64,000 bases of DNA from Linnemannia elongata (Eukaryota; Mortierellomycota; Mortierellomycetes; Mortierellales; Mortierellaceae), in NCBI GenBank assembly GCA_036320915.1, contig JAXBDG010000017.1, positions 806,001-870,000 on the forward strand. Direction: 5' to 3'. The notes beneath the pieces were generated by a model, which was not told the DNA's origin, ran no database searches, and was given only the letters and a program-made list of their open reading frames with translations. Positions 11,127 to 22,975 of the stretch are shown here, piece after piece (the first letter of the stretch is position 1; each line of letters opens with the position of its first letter). The position numbers and the translations under genes were made by a program.

Positions 11127-14100
11127 CTACGGATGCACCCGTTTTTGCTTCTTGGCTCGAGTCTTGCGCCAGCTCTGGAGGGTGGAGTGGGCAGGGACGA
11201 AACAGATAATACTCTGCTTATCCAGGAATTGTCGGAGTTGTTGGCGTGTGCAGCTGATTTGGGCCGCGCTGCATTCCTCCCAAACTTGTTCGAGGTCTAG
11301 CGGCTGATCAAATAGGGGAAATATATCGGTGACAGTTAGGACCTATGTTGTACCACAAAAAAAATCCAAAAAAGAATGACGAAGATAAAATAGAATACCT
11401 TGTAAGTCAAGTACTGCTTCCGGAAGTGGGATGCCTTGCTCAAAAAGTCGAACAACTGCCGCTCCAGTGTCGGCGGTGTGATCTCAGGTTCTTCTTGGTC
11501 CGATGGCTCCTCCATATCCTCACCACCGTCATCGTCATCTTCACCTTCATCATCTTGAGTACGCTGGGAAAAGTCGTCCTCCTCGTCACTTCCCTCCGAC
11601 TCTTGGTCACCGTCGACTCCACCATCAGCATCGTCCTCATCCTTGTAATAACTCTCCTTGCGTTTACCATCCTTGACAGCATCGACACTTCCTCCTCTCC
11701 CACGCTTGGTATTGACAAATGTCTCGCTTCGGTCATTACCAGTGTCATTGTCAAGGCCATACTTGTATTCCTGTGAATGATTGTCGAGATGCAGATCGTT
11801 GTCAAAGTTGCGGTAGTTGTTGTCGTAGTCCATGTTGTAGTTGGTATCATAGTGGTTGTCGTTGTCGAACAAATGGTCGTAGGTGTGGTCGTTGTCAGAC
11901 AGAATGGGGCTCATGTATCCAGGCGCAGTGTCATCCACAGACTGGAAGGGTGGCGGCGATGAAGCCCGGTCATCTTGACTGAGGAGCTGACTCGATCGAG
12001 CAGCAGGCTCATCTTGATCCATATCTCGCCAGCGATCTTGCTGCAACTGACCACCTCGACTGCTCGACTCGCCATTATTCGAAGCTTCAGCCTGCGAGCC
12101 AGCTCCCTCTTCTTGCTGATCCACCTTTGGCGAATTCTCATTCACCCTCTCCCAAATCGCCGTCAATTGCTCAGACAACAACTTCTTGGACGTCGCCTTG
12201 AGCCCAAACCCAACAGCCAGCATACGCAGAGTTGTAACCGACATCAAGTCATATCTCGGCATCGACTGCTGCGCCTTCATGGCATCCACGGCCCTCGCTG
12301 CTGCCGCCGCAAACTCCTTCGATCGAGCCCTGGCAGCCTTGTTGCTTGGTGTATGAGGCGGCGCGTTCTGAGACAGCGATTGAGATTGGCTCTGATTCTG
12401 GGCATGAGTCTGGGAACTTGTCAGGGACTGCGATTCTGTCAATACCTGCAATGTTCCATTAGCCGCATTCCGAGCCCGTGTCGCTGCCTTCCGATACGAT
12501 TCCACCAGACTACTGCCAGGTCTCCCTAAAGCAGAACGACGCGGAGACATTGCAGACTGAGGAGAAGCTGCAGGGCGGTGAGGAGACCCTGCAGGCTGTG
12601 AAGAAACCGCAGGACGACGGGGTGACGCCAATACCTGTGAAGAAGTCGGTTGTAGCTCCTGTTCATCATCTTGGAGAGCGGCAGCCCGTCGAGTTGCAAT
12701 AAGCTGAGACGCAGTTGGCCAGTTGCCCAGCTCCTCAAGCCCGCCCTCTCCTCCCACCGCAGATGTTGCAGGGAGCGGTTCAAGTCGAACCGAGATCGAG
12801 GCCGCCGTTGGTGCTTTCCGCATTGGGGTCTCCTGTTGCGACTGTGATTGTCCAGGCAGTCGTTTCCCGAACTTGTACGTACTGCGACCAATTGCCTTGT
12901 TGGAGCGTTGCGACTTCTTGGGCGTTGTGACGTTGGCCCATCCACCCGAAGCCTCTTTATCCAAATTTTCTAAATCAGCGAGTTCGTCAGCCTTGTGATA
13001 TCCCATTTTGGCGAAATCCAGGCGCGGAGGTAATTCTCCCAGCAGTATGTCTGGCGATGATGGAGAGGGAGCTCGAGTGTTCTTCTTAGGTCGAGGGCGT
13101 CTGACTGGAGTCTTTGGTGGTTCAACCTCAGGTGGTGAGCTCAGATCCAGGAAATCATATGGAGTCATAGCTCTCGTCTGGGGTGGCGGAGAGGCAAGTC
13201 GCGGAGGCGACTGTTGTCTTGGCGACGGTGATGGCGAGTAGGCCATAACACCTGAAGAATATACGAGATCGCCATCCTGGTAGGCATCACCATTGTCCAT
13301 TGTAAGGTCGTTTACGACGTCGTCCATAGTACAGCTCCTATTCAGATCCTGTGACAGAGCCTCGCATACAGGACTACCAACGGACTCTACTACAGGACTC
13401 TTGGGGGACGTTGTTGGCGGTGGAGAATCGAAGAGCTTGGGCGACTCAGACTTTTCCTGCTCAGGGATCTTGGAATAACGCAAGAGTGGCGATGAGGGTC
13501 CTTCTTGGATGTCTTGGCTCAATACGACGGCGTCTTCATCAACTATGTAATCGTTTGCTTCCCCTGAATCTTCAACAAGGATGGGCTCACGAGATTTGGG
13601 CGGCGTTAAACGAGCAGCGGCAGCAGGATTTCTCTCGATAGATTCGAGGATCTAAGATGGAAACATAAACGAAAAATCAGGCTATGCAAGTAACACCATC
13701 GTTATTACTGTAACAATTATCTGGCGTTACCTTCACATAGGCAACTTGTTTGGCCTGCTCTATCGAGCGTTGCATCTCATCCAAGTGTCCGACAATTTCT
13801 GACTTCAAGCTCTTGACAGATTCTGCCTCCAGTCCTTTACGCTGTTCCATGAGCGACATCCTGCGGGACCTGGAAACCGACCAAAGAGGAGATGTGAACT
13901 AAAAGTAGAGCGGCGACAAAGGGTTGCAAAAGGGATCAGTGGCTTGTCGTCTTGATCTCAGATGAGTGTCTATGTGTTTATTGTCTTTATGTCAAGTCTA
14001 AATTACCTTGCTGCTCCCTTGTTCAGGTGAAGCCGGTCCTGCCGATTTGGATTCCTCTCTCGTATCCTGATCCTGTTGAATGTAGTGTCTCATGAACCGC

Positions 14101-16297
14101 GTGACATACTTCTCCTTGTCGAACGCCAGTCCCGATCCAGCCTGGACTAGTGCCACGCTTGCTTCTCTCACACCTCGCATAGTAGCATCCTCCAGGCTGT
14201 CACCACATGTATCCTTGAGGTGCGAGAGCGTCCAGAGTGATTTTGTGGGTGAAGTCGCACCTGATTCTGAAGTTTGCGACAGATTGATCTCAACATCAGC
14301 GTCCTCGGCATCTCCTGTAAAGCGAGAAGGTCCCCAAGGTGGTGTCTTCATCAAAACTCCCGTGCTACTCCCATCGACGCCTGAAACCCCTGCAACAGCT
14401 GGACCATCAACCTCAGGGAACAGCAAGGAGTGGACGTTGTTCTGGATCAAGTGCTGCACCTCTGCGAAAGGCAGGACAGTGGTCTCGTTTCTGTCTCGAT
14501 CAGTCTGTTTCCGCCGCTTCACTCCCTTCCTGACATTAGCCGGCGCCATGGTCCAGGTTGTTGAAGGTCCTGGGATAGCTGAATGTGATCCAGCGTCGTT
14601 TTCACACATTGACATGGAAATGGCCAGCGCCATTTGGAGGCCATCGTCTTGTTGGTCCTGATGAATTCGCTCCAGTTTGGTGAGCCTGGGCTGGGTGGCG
14701 GTTGGTGCGTGTACCGTAGTAATGATGGCATCTGAGGTAAAGTCCGCGTCCGCATTGTCGGTCAGCGACACCACCTGCTTTTTGACCATGATATTGACTT
14801 TAGGTTTCCGACGGACCTTTGACTGCGACTCCTCAGGGTTGGCTTCGTCCGAGGACCGTTCCTCCTCGTCTGATCTGAGCTCTCTTCCCACATCCTGGCT
14901 TGCCGACTCCATAGGCGTGCCCAGCACAAGTGACCGCTCGAAACGCTCCTTCAACAGTCGAACTTGGTAAAGTACGCTCTGGATCGTCCGTCTGTTGGCC
15001 TTGGCACACCGCTTCATGTGCTCCACCTTTTGTCGCGCCTTCCGTGTGGGGGCGACTGTGCTGGCTTTGGTCTTAGCTTTCGAGGGCCAATCCAACTTGC
15101 AAATCGGGCACTTCTTCACCTTGGCCAAATAGTCTACTCGTGCTCCTGCAAACTCGCCGTGACTAGTGAGTGCCCGAGGACGATCGGCTTGTTGTTCCTG
15201 TTTCTGCTGTTGTTGCTGCTCGTCGATACAATTGTTGATATGATACTCCACGCGTGCTGAATCGAGATGGGTCAAAAGTTTCCCGCATACTACGCATTCA
15301 ACAAGTTCATCTCCCCCAAGTGTGCTTGGAAGGTAGTCGTCCGTCTGAATCGTGCTGGTAATGCTGATGTCGATGCTGGATGTTGTGGTGCGGGTATAGG
15401 TGTCGTTATCGTTATCATCATCGCCGCCGTCGTCGTCGTCGTCGTCGTCGACAACAATAGGCTCTGGTGATGTAGGTGAAGTGGCGGTAGATGCAGACTC
15501 GGCAGAAGTGCTGGATGAGGTTGATGTTGCTGCAACAAGGTCCGAAAGGTGCGGATTCTCGATCATTGGCGATAACGACCACCGGACTTCTGAACCTCGA
15601 ACACAATCCATTCTGGTGTCGTGTTGGTCAGGTACAGGTGAGGATGAGCAAGAATTCGGACCCTTGTTGACTGGGAAACTGTTGTCGAGCTGGTCGTGTT
15701 CCTGGCAATGATCGACACTGCCCTGAGAGCTGGCGACGGATTCCTGAGTATTCTGGGCTTTGGTACTGGGTATCACGATGGGGGACGTCCGTTTGTGATT
15801 CTGCGCAGCCCCAGTCCCGGAGATCTGTTGAGTTGACACAACGCCACCAATTTGGGTCGAACCGAGGGCAATTTCAGGGAAGACGGTTGAAGGGACAACA
15901 GGACGATCCGCGTCTACGTCTGAGTCTCCTGATTCCGAATCGAGCACGACCATAACTGCTTCCTTGCTGACTGGCTCTCTGAGCGTCAGAGAGTTGTTGG
16001 AAAGGCGCCTAGGGGTTGTAAAAGTTGTTGTCGAATAAGTCGTAGACTTGGTGGCAACTTCAATCGTTTGAGGAGGGATGACCTGGCTGCTAGGGTTCGA
16101 TTTCGGCGCTGGTTTCTTGAGCGAGAGGGGAAGTCCAGTGCGCGGTTTCGAGGTGGATGGAGCAGCTGTGATTGGGGTCTTAGACGATGTCGGTGTGCTC
16201 ATCCTCTGGGAGGGATCTGATTGAGGTCTTTTGAGGGTGTGAGTTGACTGGGATCGGTCTTGCTTTTGTTGTTGTCTATGTTGTGATTGCTGTCGTG

Positions 16298-16347
<50 letters not shown>

Positions 16348-16490
16348 CGTGGACGTGGCCGTTGTTGCTGCGAGGACGAGACGGGAGTGGGTCGTTTTGG
16401 CGGAGGGGTTGGGCTCCTGAGCCTGATGCTGCGCGGCGTCAACGAGTCGAAGTCGTCGTCGTCGTCGCCATCGAGCATCCCCAGCGGCAT
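11127..16490 (-). CDS. SLX4: Structure-specific endonuclease scaffold SLX4
   Basis: Exons 16490-14007, 13898-13731, 13651-11399 and 11342-11127 are all phase 0 and total 1,706 residues. SLX4 is the scaffold that activates SLX1 and other nucleases at branched DNA. Two UBZ4-like zinc fingers lie in exon 1: CVVCGKLL...VEYHINNC (about 15220-15290) and CPICKLD...HMKRC (about 15005-15110). SIM-like patches, VMVVLDSESGDSD and PIVVDDDDDDDG, precede them. Exon 2 carries the fungal Slx4 block TSPLWSVSRSRR. A SAP-like segment, MPRYDLMSVTTLRMLAVGFG, lies near the end of exon 3. The conserved C-terminal domain that binds SLX1 ends in RQQLRQFLDKQSIICFVPAH, split across the last intron. Polyglutamine (16299-16347), long acidic and Ser-rich linkers and a Tyr/Asn/Asp-rich stretch fill the rest. 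The gene starts 94 bases after the site-2 protease stop, on the same strand. Confidence 0.93.
16299..16347 (-). repeat. (TTG)n microsatellite coding polyglutamine in SLX4
   Basis: About 16 uninterrupted TTG units encode Gln on the minus strand, flanked by more Gln/Arg. Length is likely to vary between strains. Confidence 0.9.
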
Positions 16491-16583
16491 TTGGTGTTGT
16501 TTGTTAATAATGGAAGAAAGGAGTGCAAAGAAAGAAGCGAAAGACAGGGGCGATTTGAATTGACAGTTTTTGGTCGAGATTTA

Positions 16584-19004
16584 TTACTTTCTGAAAAATG
16601 TCACAACGACCATTTGTAAAAGACTACCAACCATCACTCCGCCCAGCAGCACCGTCGTACTGACCACTATCCCCTTCACTGCCTTGGACCCCTTAGGGAA
16701 CGTCGTCGTCGCAAGACCTGAGGATGCCGCAGTCAGCACTGATCCATTATCCAGCACACACTCCGAAAAACTCTCTACCAGCGACTGCGTCGACTTGTAA
16801 CTCTGAATGATTGAGAATACCAGCGCGGCAAAGGCCTTGATCGTGTGGTGGCCGTCCAAATGACGTGCCGGTACAATGTTCAGGATAGAAAGAGCCAGCG
16901 AGAACGACATTGTATACTGAATAGTGTGAAGTGCAGCCTCGGGGAGCCAGAGAGGCAGGAATGACAACCTGGCAGCCATACTCGTCACCTCGACTGTCTC
17001 CCAGATATCCTTTGGATCACCTTGATACAGTACCACTTGATCCCGCGGTGTCGATGAAGCACCCTTGCCGATCCCATTGCTGTCAAGCGTCTCCCATGAG
17101 GGCACTTGGTAGTAAATCCTGACCATGGATCCTGTCCTGTATGCACTAAAAGGTCGGTAGCAGGCGCTTTCTCCAGGACATGATGGTGCATTGGAAGTAC
17201 ATCGTACTGGCGCAGGGTCGCCAAGGACGTCGATTGACGGTAAGCATTGCCCATTTTGGGCCAAGACTCTTTCGCCACCATCCTCTCGTGACATTGACTC
17301 TATTCCTGAAGGATCGTACGGAGTAAAGCATGAAATTGAAGGGTCGGAAGAGTGTCCAAATGGCTCCTTGGGAGTGAACAAGCAGCAGTCAGATGGCTTG
17401 TCTAGTTTGCAACATGACAATAGTGTGTTAGTAAATTGGCTCCCAGTAACAGTAACGGGTTTTCGATTCCTAATAATGGTGCATATAATTATTGTCCACT
17501 TACTGAAAAGAAGATTATGGGGTATACAGAATCCAGACTCCTTCTCCTGTGTTGAAGAATTCAGCCCTGGGACTGGAGGTAACAGCGACGACTCCCAAAC
17601 GTCCAGAGGTTTGCCCAAAAGTGGTATATCGTTCACTTTTTTCACCACGCTGCCCACCTTCAGATGAGAATAAAGTGGAGACGACTATCAACAAAGAGTG
17701 ACAATACTGCTAGTTAGATGGTGCCTACTTCCTGTAAAAACATATGAGATTAGGGATTTGGATGCGCATTGTACCGTACCTGAGCTACACTGACAACACT
17801 GACTCCGTTGTCCATTTGCTTCCAGCCGACCATTTGGAGCGAGAACTGAAAAGCGCCGCTTGATAAAAAGATCCCGGCCGCTGCAAACAGAATAAAGTTG
17901 TGCCAGACACCCGCACATACGACGCGCAGTTGTTGAATAGGAGACATGATTGCCAAGGCTCTCGGAGAAAGTTCGACAAAGGCTCCAGGGTATAATATGT
18001 ACAGAAAGATGCCCGTTGATGACACTTGTGTTTTTTCTCTGTCGAAAGGAAAAGGTAAATGAGTACGTTAATTGAATGTTCGGACATATTCGTGCAATAT
18101 TTAGGTCATTAGCCCAGATGTGATACCTCGCAGCAGCAATGGCATGTCCAGCTTCGTGAATAACTCCTGAGACAAGTAGGGCGATCAAATAATAAGGGAG
18201 ATGAGATAAAGGAAGTGTCACACCGGGAATCTACGCAGATGGTGTCCAGGAAGTCGGTTAGAATTGTTACAACAAATACGCCGACTCATGCAAATCCATC
18301 AGCGGCAATTAACCTACCATTGGGATGAGCACCATATCGCTGTCACCTGAGCCTCCGGTTGAACTTGTTGCAGGAGCTGTGTCGATTACAACGTCCCGTT
18401 TCCTGAATCTGTTAAGAGGAGGAGGATCCTGATTGCTCTTAATTTCGCTTGACCCAAGTGGCCACAAGTTCATCAACGAAATGACTGCCACAGATACCAA
18501 TTGGAAGGCTGCGTACGCCAGCAACGACCAGCCGACAATCATGGCCAGCAGTCCAAACAATACTCCAAGGTCATACCACATGCGCCAGAACAGGGCTAGT
18601 TTGGGCGAATTGCCGAGACGAAAAAAGAACGAATTGAGCCCAGTTGTGGAGAAACGGACATGGAACGGCTTGACCAATAGTCCACTAGAAGAGGATCCTG
18701 GTTTTGAGGTTGTCCCTGATCCTGATTGTCCTCCGCTTGGTCCTGATACGGTCGGCAGCAACTCATATTCCTATCGACCAGGAAGGCAAGAGTAATTTTG
18801 GTCAATTATTACCCTATGTGAATTCCACTGCGAATGTACATCTGAAATGAGGAAAACCCGGCTTTTCAAAAGAGAACTTACAGGACCACTTCCAGGGCCA
18901 ACGGGCAAGTTAGGGCGGTTCAAGAACCGTTGTAGGAGAAAGAGGAAGACATGGATACCGAACCAAGTGGCGAGGAACGGCACCAAGAGGTTCACAAGTC
19001 CCAT
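16584..19004 (-). CDS. MBTPS2: Site-2 protease (membrane zinc metalloprotease, M50)
   Basis: Exons 19004-18882, 18770-18318, 18230-18127, 18038-17780, 17684-17504 and 17401-16584 give about 645 residues. Site-2 proteases cut membrane-anchored transcription factors such as SREBP inside the membrane. The zinc-binding motif HEAGH lies in exon 3 (VSGVIHEAGHAIAAAR), and the third ligand motif LDGHH is near the C terminus (NIVPARHLDGHHTIKAF). There are several hydrophobic segments: the N-terminal helix WFGIHVFLFLLQRF, LGVLFGLLAMIVGWSLLAY, IFLYILYPGAFVEL, HNFILFAAAGIFL and the last VSTTVLLGGVMVGSLL. A Cys-rich lumenal insert (CCLF, SCPGESACY) lies between exons 5 and 6, as in other family members. 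All junctions keep the frame. A substrate in this fungus cannot be inferred from the window. Confidence 0.93.
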
Positions 19005-21302
19005 TCAACCGTTGCGACAGACTATGTCGAAGGAATAGTGGCGGGCGGAAACTGTAAAAAGAACAAAGCTGGTAGTTTAGGGGGGTTTTGAGCAGCCTGT
19101 TCACAAGAGTGCCTAAGTGTTGAAGTGAGCTTTTCCCTCCAGGTTGATGACGATGCGGAGCTGATGAATTGCAGAGAGTTGATGCTGAGAATGGAGAGTG
19201 AAGGCAGGCTTTTCTGTCGTTCAACAGGGTGTTCGTTCCTGTTTGGGTGGGGGTGAAAATTGGCGAATGAACAGTCTTAAGGGTCTTATGAAATGCCATA
19301 ACCAATATTTTGGTGGCGCATTTCGGAAATATTAAACGTGTCGACTCGAGGAAACAAAAGGAAGAGTCCTCCCTTGCGCTGCATGTCAGAAATGCAAAAT
19401 TGTATGTAAAAAAAAAGCAAACAAAGAATCCTTGTCTTATAGTCCTACTTCAACAATGATGACCGCTGCGATCATTGGGGCATGTGGAAAACACGCATAC
19501 GCATTTTTTGTCATGCAAAGGCGCTAGGGTGAACTCAAAACATACACATCTGGAGTCTGGCTTGCTCGAATCCCACTTACTTAATTTGCCTCCGCACCTA
19601 GACAGAAACAAGTCCACAAAAGTCTGAAGCGTGTCAACGCCAGCGCCACCCTTATTCCAGTATACTATGAGTGATAGAGTGGAGCATGTGACTCCTATGC
19701 CGGTGGTTGCCCATTGTTACTTCAATTGCTTTGCTGCCCTAGGTCATTGACCTTTGAGCCTTTCGCAAAAGGGTACCACCCAAGTACTTCTTAATCAAAT
19801 TGCCTAAGGACAAGAATAGGCTCTGGGGCCTCACAGATAGCACATGAATGCGTGCTATTGCTGGATTGTAAACAAGTAAATGCGGCGTCGCCCTCCATCA
19901 ATTGATAACGTGCTGAACCGCAAACCTGCAAGCGACAAGTGTCAAAACACCTGTCACGTTTTTGCGCTTATTTTTGATGGTTGATAGTCAACTGGAAGAC
20001 CACAAGCACAACTGGCCATGCTCAAACGTTCCTTCTGAAGTCGACGTCAAAACCTGAGAATGAAAATTCAAGGGTACTGTCGTCGTTGTAGTTTTCGTAT
20101 TGATTGGATAGTTTGTGGAGAAAGAAAGACGATGTGGAGAAAAAACAAGGAGCATTTTTTTTTTCGTGTGACATGAATGGATCAAATGACCCTTGAAAAA
20201 TAAATTCAGTTTTGTTGGCAAAGAGGGAGGGAGCCGGGCGAGGGAAGGAGGCAACGAACATAGGCATGCTTGTTCTAACAACTGTTGTCTTCATATGATG
20301 CCCAATCCATCAATCGTAACCTCAATTGTACATCCTATGTTGCATTGATTTTCTTGATACTCAGCCGGTTTGTTTTTTCTGTTTGTCATCGTATTTTCGC
20401 TAGCTGAAATCTAACTCTTTGGAAATCGTGCACTGTGCTCTGCCGTGCAGGACAAAACGAGGCACAAAATGCACACCATGGCCGCCCTCCTTATCAATGA
20501 TTAATTCAGGTCCAAAGGACAAAACGTCCATTCCTACATGTCTGATCGCCTTTTTGCAGTAAGACGAAGCCACGCAAATTCATCAATAATTCTGTCACTT
20601 TACTCGATTAACCTCCATCAAAAAGAGCGTTGTACTTTGCGACCTGATGACAGCGTCCCTACAGATACAATCATTGATGACCACCCATTGAACACCTTTT
20701 TCTTTTGTCATCACAATTTCGTGCATTTGATTGCTCCCACGAGAGAAAAAGGAATGCTCGACGTTCACATCCTTATTCTCCATTAAACACTCTTCCAACT
20801 ACCCTTCACTCATTTCGGTAGGCTACGCGTTCCTTGCGTTTTCATTGCTCATGACATCAACAAAAACAGTTCTATTAGGCCTCCAGTCTCCACCACCAAC
20901 ATCAATCTGGGTACCCTCCAATTGTCACTTTATCCGTCATCCATGGGCAAGATAGCTACACACACAATTATGTTATGTATTTCTTTTCACTTTCCATTCA
21001 AAACGCTCACAAAGCTGCCTAAGCGCCCAAAAAAAAGTCAGGTATGGTACAAACAGACCCACCAAAAACAACGCTGTGGCCTTCTTCGCCGTCTTCAATG
21101 CTTTTCGTCAAAGGGCATGAACCAGTAAAACAGTACAAAGAGACAAGGCATTCTCTCAGTTTTCAAAGTTTTTTCTTCACTGCACAGACTTTCCTCTTCC
21201 TCTTCAATTCACCAGGCAAACACACCATAGCCTCCCCCTTTCTTTGAACCGTCTCCTTCCCTCTCTCCAACTCAAAAAAAAAAACGCGTCCCTGATCTCA
21301 AG
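19005..21302. other. 2.3-kb region without a convincing gene
   Basis: AT-rich sequence between the site-2 protease 5' end and the lipase start. No long frame with recognisable domains was found on either strand. A short stretch at 19360-19410 resembles half of a zinc cluster (CAACQKCKIVC) and may be a gene relic. The last 300 bases, with CT-rich blocks, are probably the lipase promoter. No B-box or A-box pair good enough for a tRNA was seen. Confidence 0.4.
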
Positions 21303-22597
21303 ATGAAGTTCACCATTGCTTCCGTCTTCAGCACTGCCGCTGCTGCCCTCGCCATCTTTTCCCTCGTTCAGGCTGCCGTCGTCCCTACACCGGTCGAGAT
21401 CCGGAAGCGTGCCATCGAAGGCATTAACAACTATGCCTGCAAGCTGACACCTGCCCATCCTAGGTACCAGGCGAGGAGAATCAAATGACAGCTTATGGCA
21501 TTCGTCCTGTTGGAAAAAAAGGACATCAACAACATTTCGAGATGACTAACATATCTTTATTCAACTGAAATCAACCTAGGCCCCTGTTGCTGGTCCACGG
21601 CACGACCTTGACCTTGGACTCTTGGTCAACTTGGGCCCCTCTCCTGATCAAGGAAGGCTACTGTGTCTTCGGACTGACTTACGGAAAGTACAAGGACGTT
21701 CCTCTTCTCGGAGGCATCGCACCCATCGAGAACAATGCTCAGGAAGTCGCCAACTTTGCCAACAATGTCCTGACTAGGATGAACGCCACTCAACTCGATT
21801 ACATTGGTCACTCCCAGGGTGGAATTATGGGTCGCTACTGGATCAAATACCTTGATGGAGCAGGAAAGATCAACTGGTAAGAGTGAGACATGAAACGTTA
21901 TTAACTCAACAGTTCACGCGTTTGTTTTTGCTTACTGGTGTACGATTTGGCTTCGACGTCTTGTAGAATGATTGGCGTCTCGCCCATCCACCATGGAACC
22001 ACCTTGAGTGGAATCACCACCTTCGCCAGCGCCCTTCATCTTCTGAATCCCGTCCAGCCACTCCTAGACGCCGTCGCGCCCGCCCTCTACCAGATGAGTA
22101 CGCCAATATTCTATTTATTCTTAATCCCTCACACGCAAGTCGCCCAAGATGACGTTGTTTCTTATATACATTCCCTATTGTCTCTTCGTTCATGAACTTC
22201 GTATTAGTTGTCGGATCGCCCTTTATGCAGAAGCTGAACGCTGGCGAAGACACTTCCCCTGGTGTGATTCATTCCAACATTGCAACCCGCTACGACGAGA
22301 TCGTAACTCCCTGGGAGACTTGCTTTCAAGACGCTCCCGGTGTCACCAACACCCTACTCCAAGATCTTTGCCTGCTTGCCCTCAACGAGCACAGTATGTT
22401 TATTACCTGCTATAGTGACTTACAACAACAACAAAAGGTACTCGAGTCGCACACGACTAATTTTGATGCTTCGTTATCTTTTTATTTTCGCGCACCACTT
22501 AGTTTCCATTATCGATTCCAAGATCGCTCTGCGATGGGCCTTGAACCAGCTTGACCCCTCTACCGCAAAGACCGCTAATTGCCTCTCTGTCTTCTAA
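21303..22597 (+). pseudogene. Secreted lipase (alpha/beta hydrolase) with a stop codon formed at a splice junction
   Basis: Exons 21303-21463, 21580-21876, 21967-22097, 22208-22393 and 22503-22597 add to 290 codons with every phase matching. The N terminus is a signal peptide (MKFTIASVFSTAAAALAIFS then LVQAAVV). The hydrolase core has the oxyanion strand PLLLVHGT, the nucleophile elbow GHSQGG (Ser near residue 134), the block IGVSPIHHGTTLSG, RYDEIVTP with the likely acid and a final NEH with the likely His, as in fungal class-2 type lipases. The one defect is codon 153: exon 2 ends in TG and exon 3 begins with A, making TGA. CGA (Arg) would fit the family at this point, so a C-to-T change is likely. 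Stopping there would remove the acid and His. The next upstream AG would make a 36-base intron, probably too short. If another splice is used, the gene may be active. Confidence 0.7.
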
Positions 22598-22644
22598 GGC
22601 ACAGAGAAAATAGTACAGCTGAATGACAAGCAACTATCTATATA

Positions 22645-22941
22645 CCCTCCCAAGCTTATCCACTTCTAACGTCATCCCTCCTATAAAAAAACTTCTCCTA
22701 TGCATGGAAGAACACAACTAAGCCTTATGGAAAAAATAAATCCGCCTCCTATGAAATCCTGGTACCATTTTGTTGAGTCATTAGACGTTGGCTCTATTGA
22801 GACAAGCAACAGCCGCATAGATATGCAAATACAAACCCATTTCGTATCACGATGTTGCTTTGATCCCATTGTCCTGATCGCCAACACCCAGTTCCAAAAT
22901 CCCTGTCTGTTCGTTGGTCGCTTCAGCAAGGGATGGAAAAC
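22645..22941 (+). repeat. Dispersed repeat, copy 1
   Basis: About 300 bases closely match, in reverse orientation, 53123-53418. Shared blocks include ATGCATGGAAGAAC, ACTAAGCCTTATGGAAAAA, GACGTTGGCTC, ATAGATATGCAAATACAAAC and TCCCTGTCTGTTCGTT. By eye identity is high over the core and fades at the ends. It starts about 50 bases after the lipase stop codon and has no coding capacity of its own that can be recognised. Confidence 0.75.
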
Positions 22942-22975
22942 AATTCACCGATCTGATTATCAATTGCAATAACAG

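Noticed and set aside
17401..17504. Retained-intron reading of the site-2 protease (frame stays open through intron 5)
   Set aside because: The intron has a consensus GTAAGT donor and ACTAG acceptor, and removal gives the expected Cys-rich lumenal sequence; kept as an intron.
19555..19600. tRNA-like B box (GCTCGAATCCC)
   Set aside because: No A box or cloverleaf could be drawn around it.
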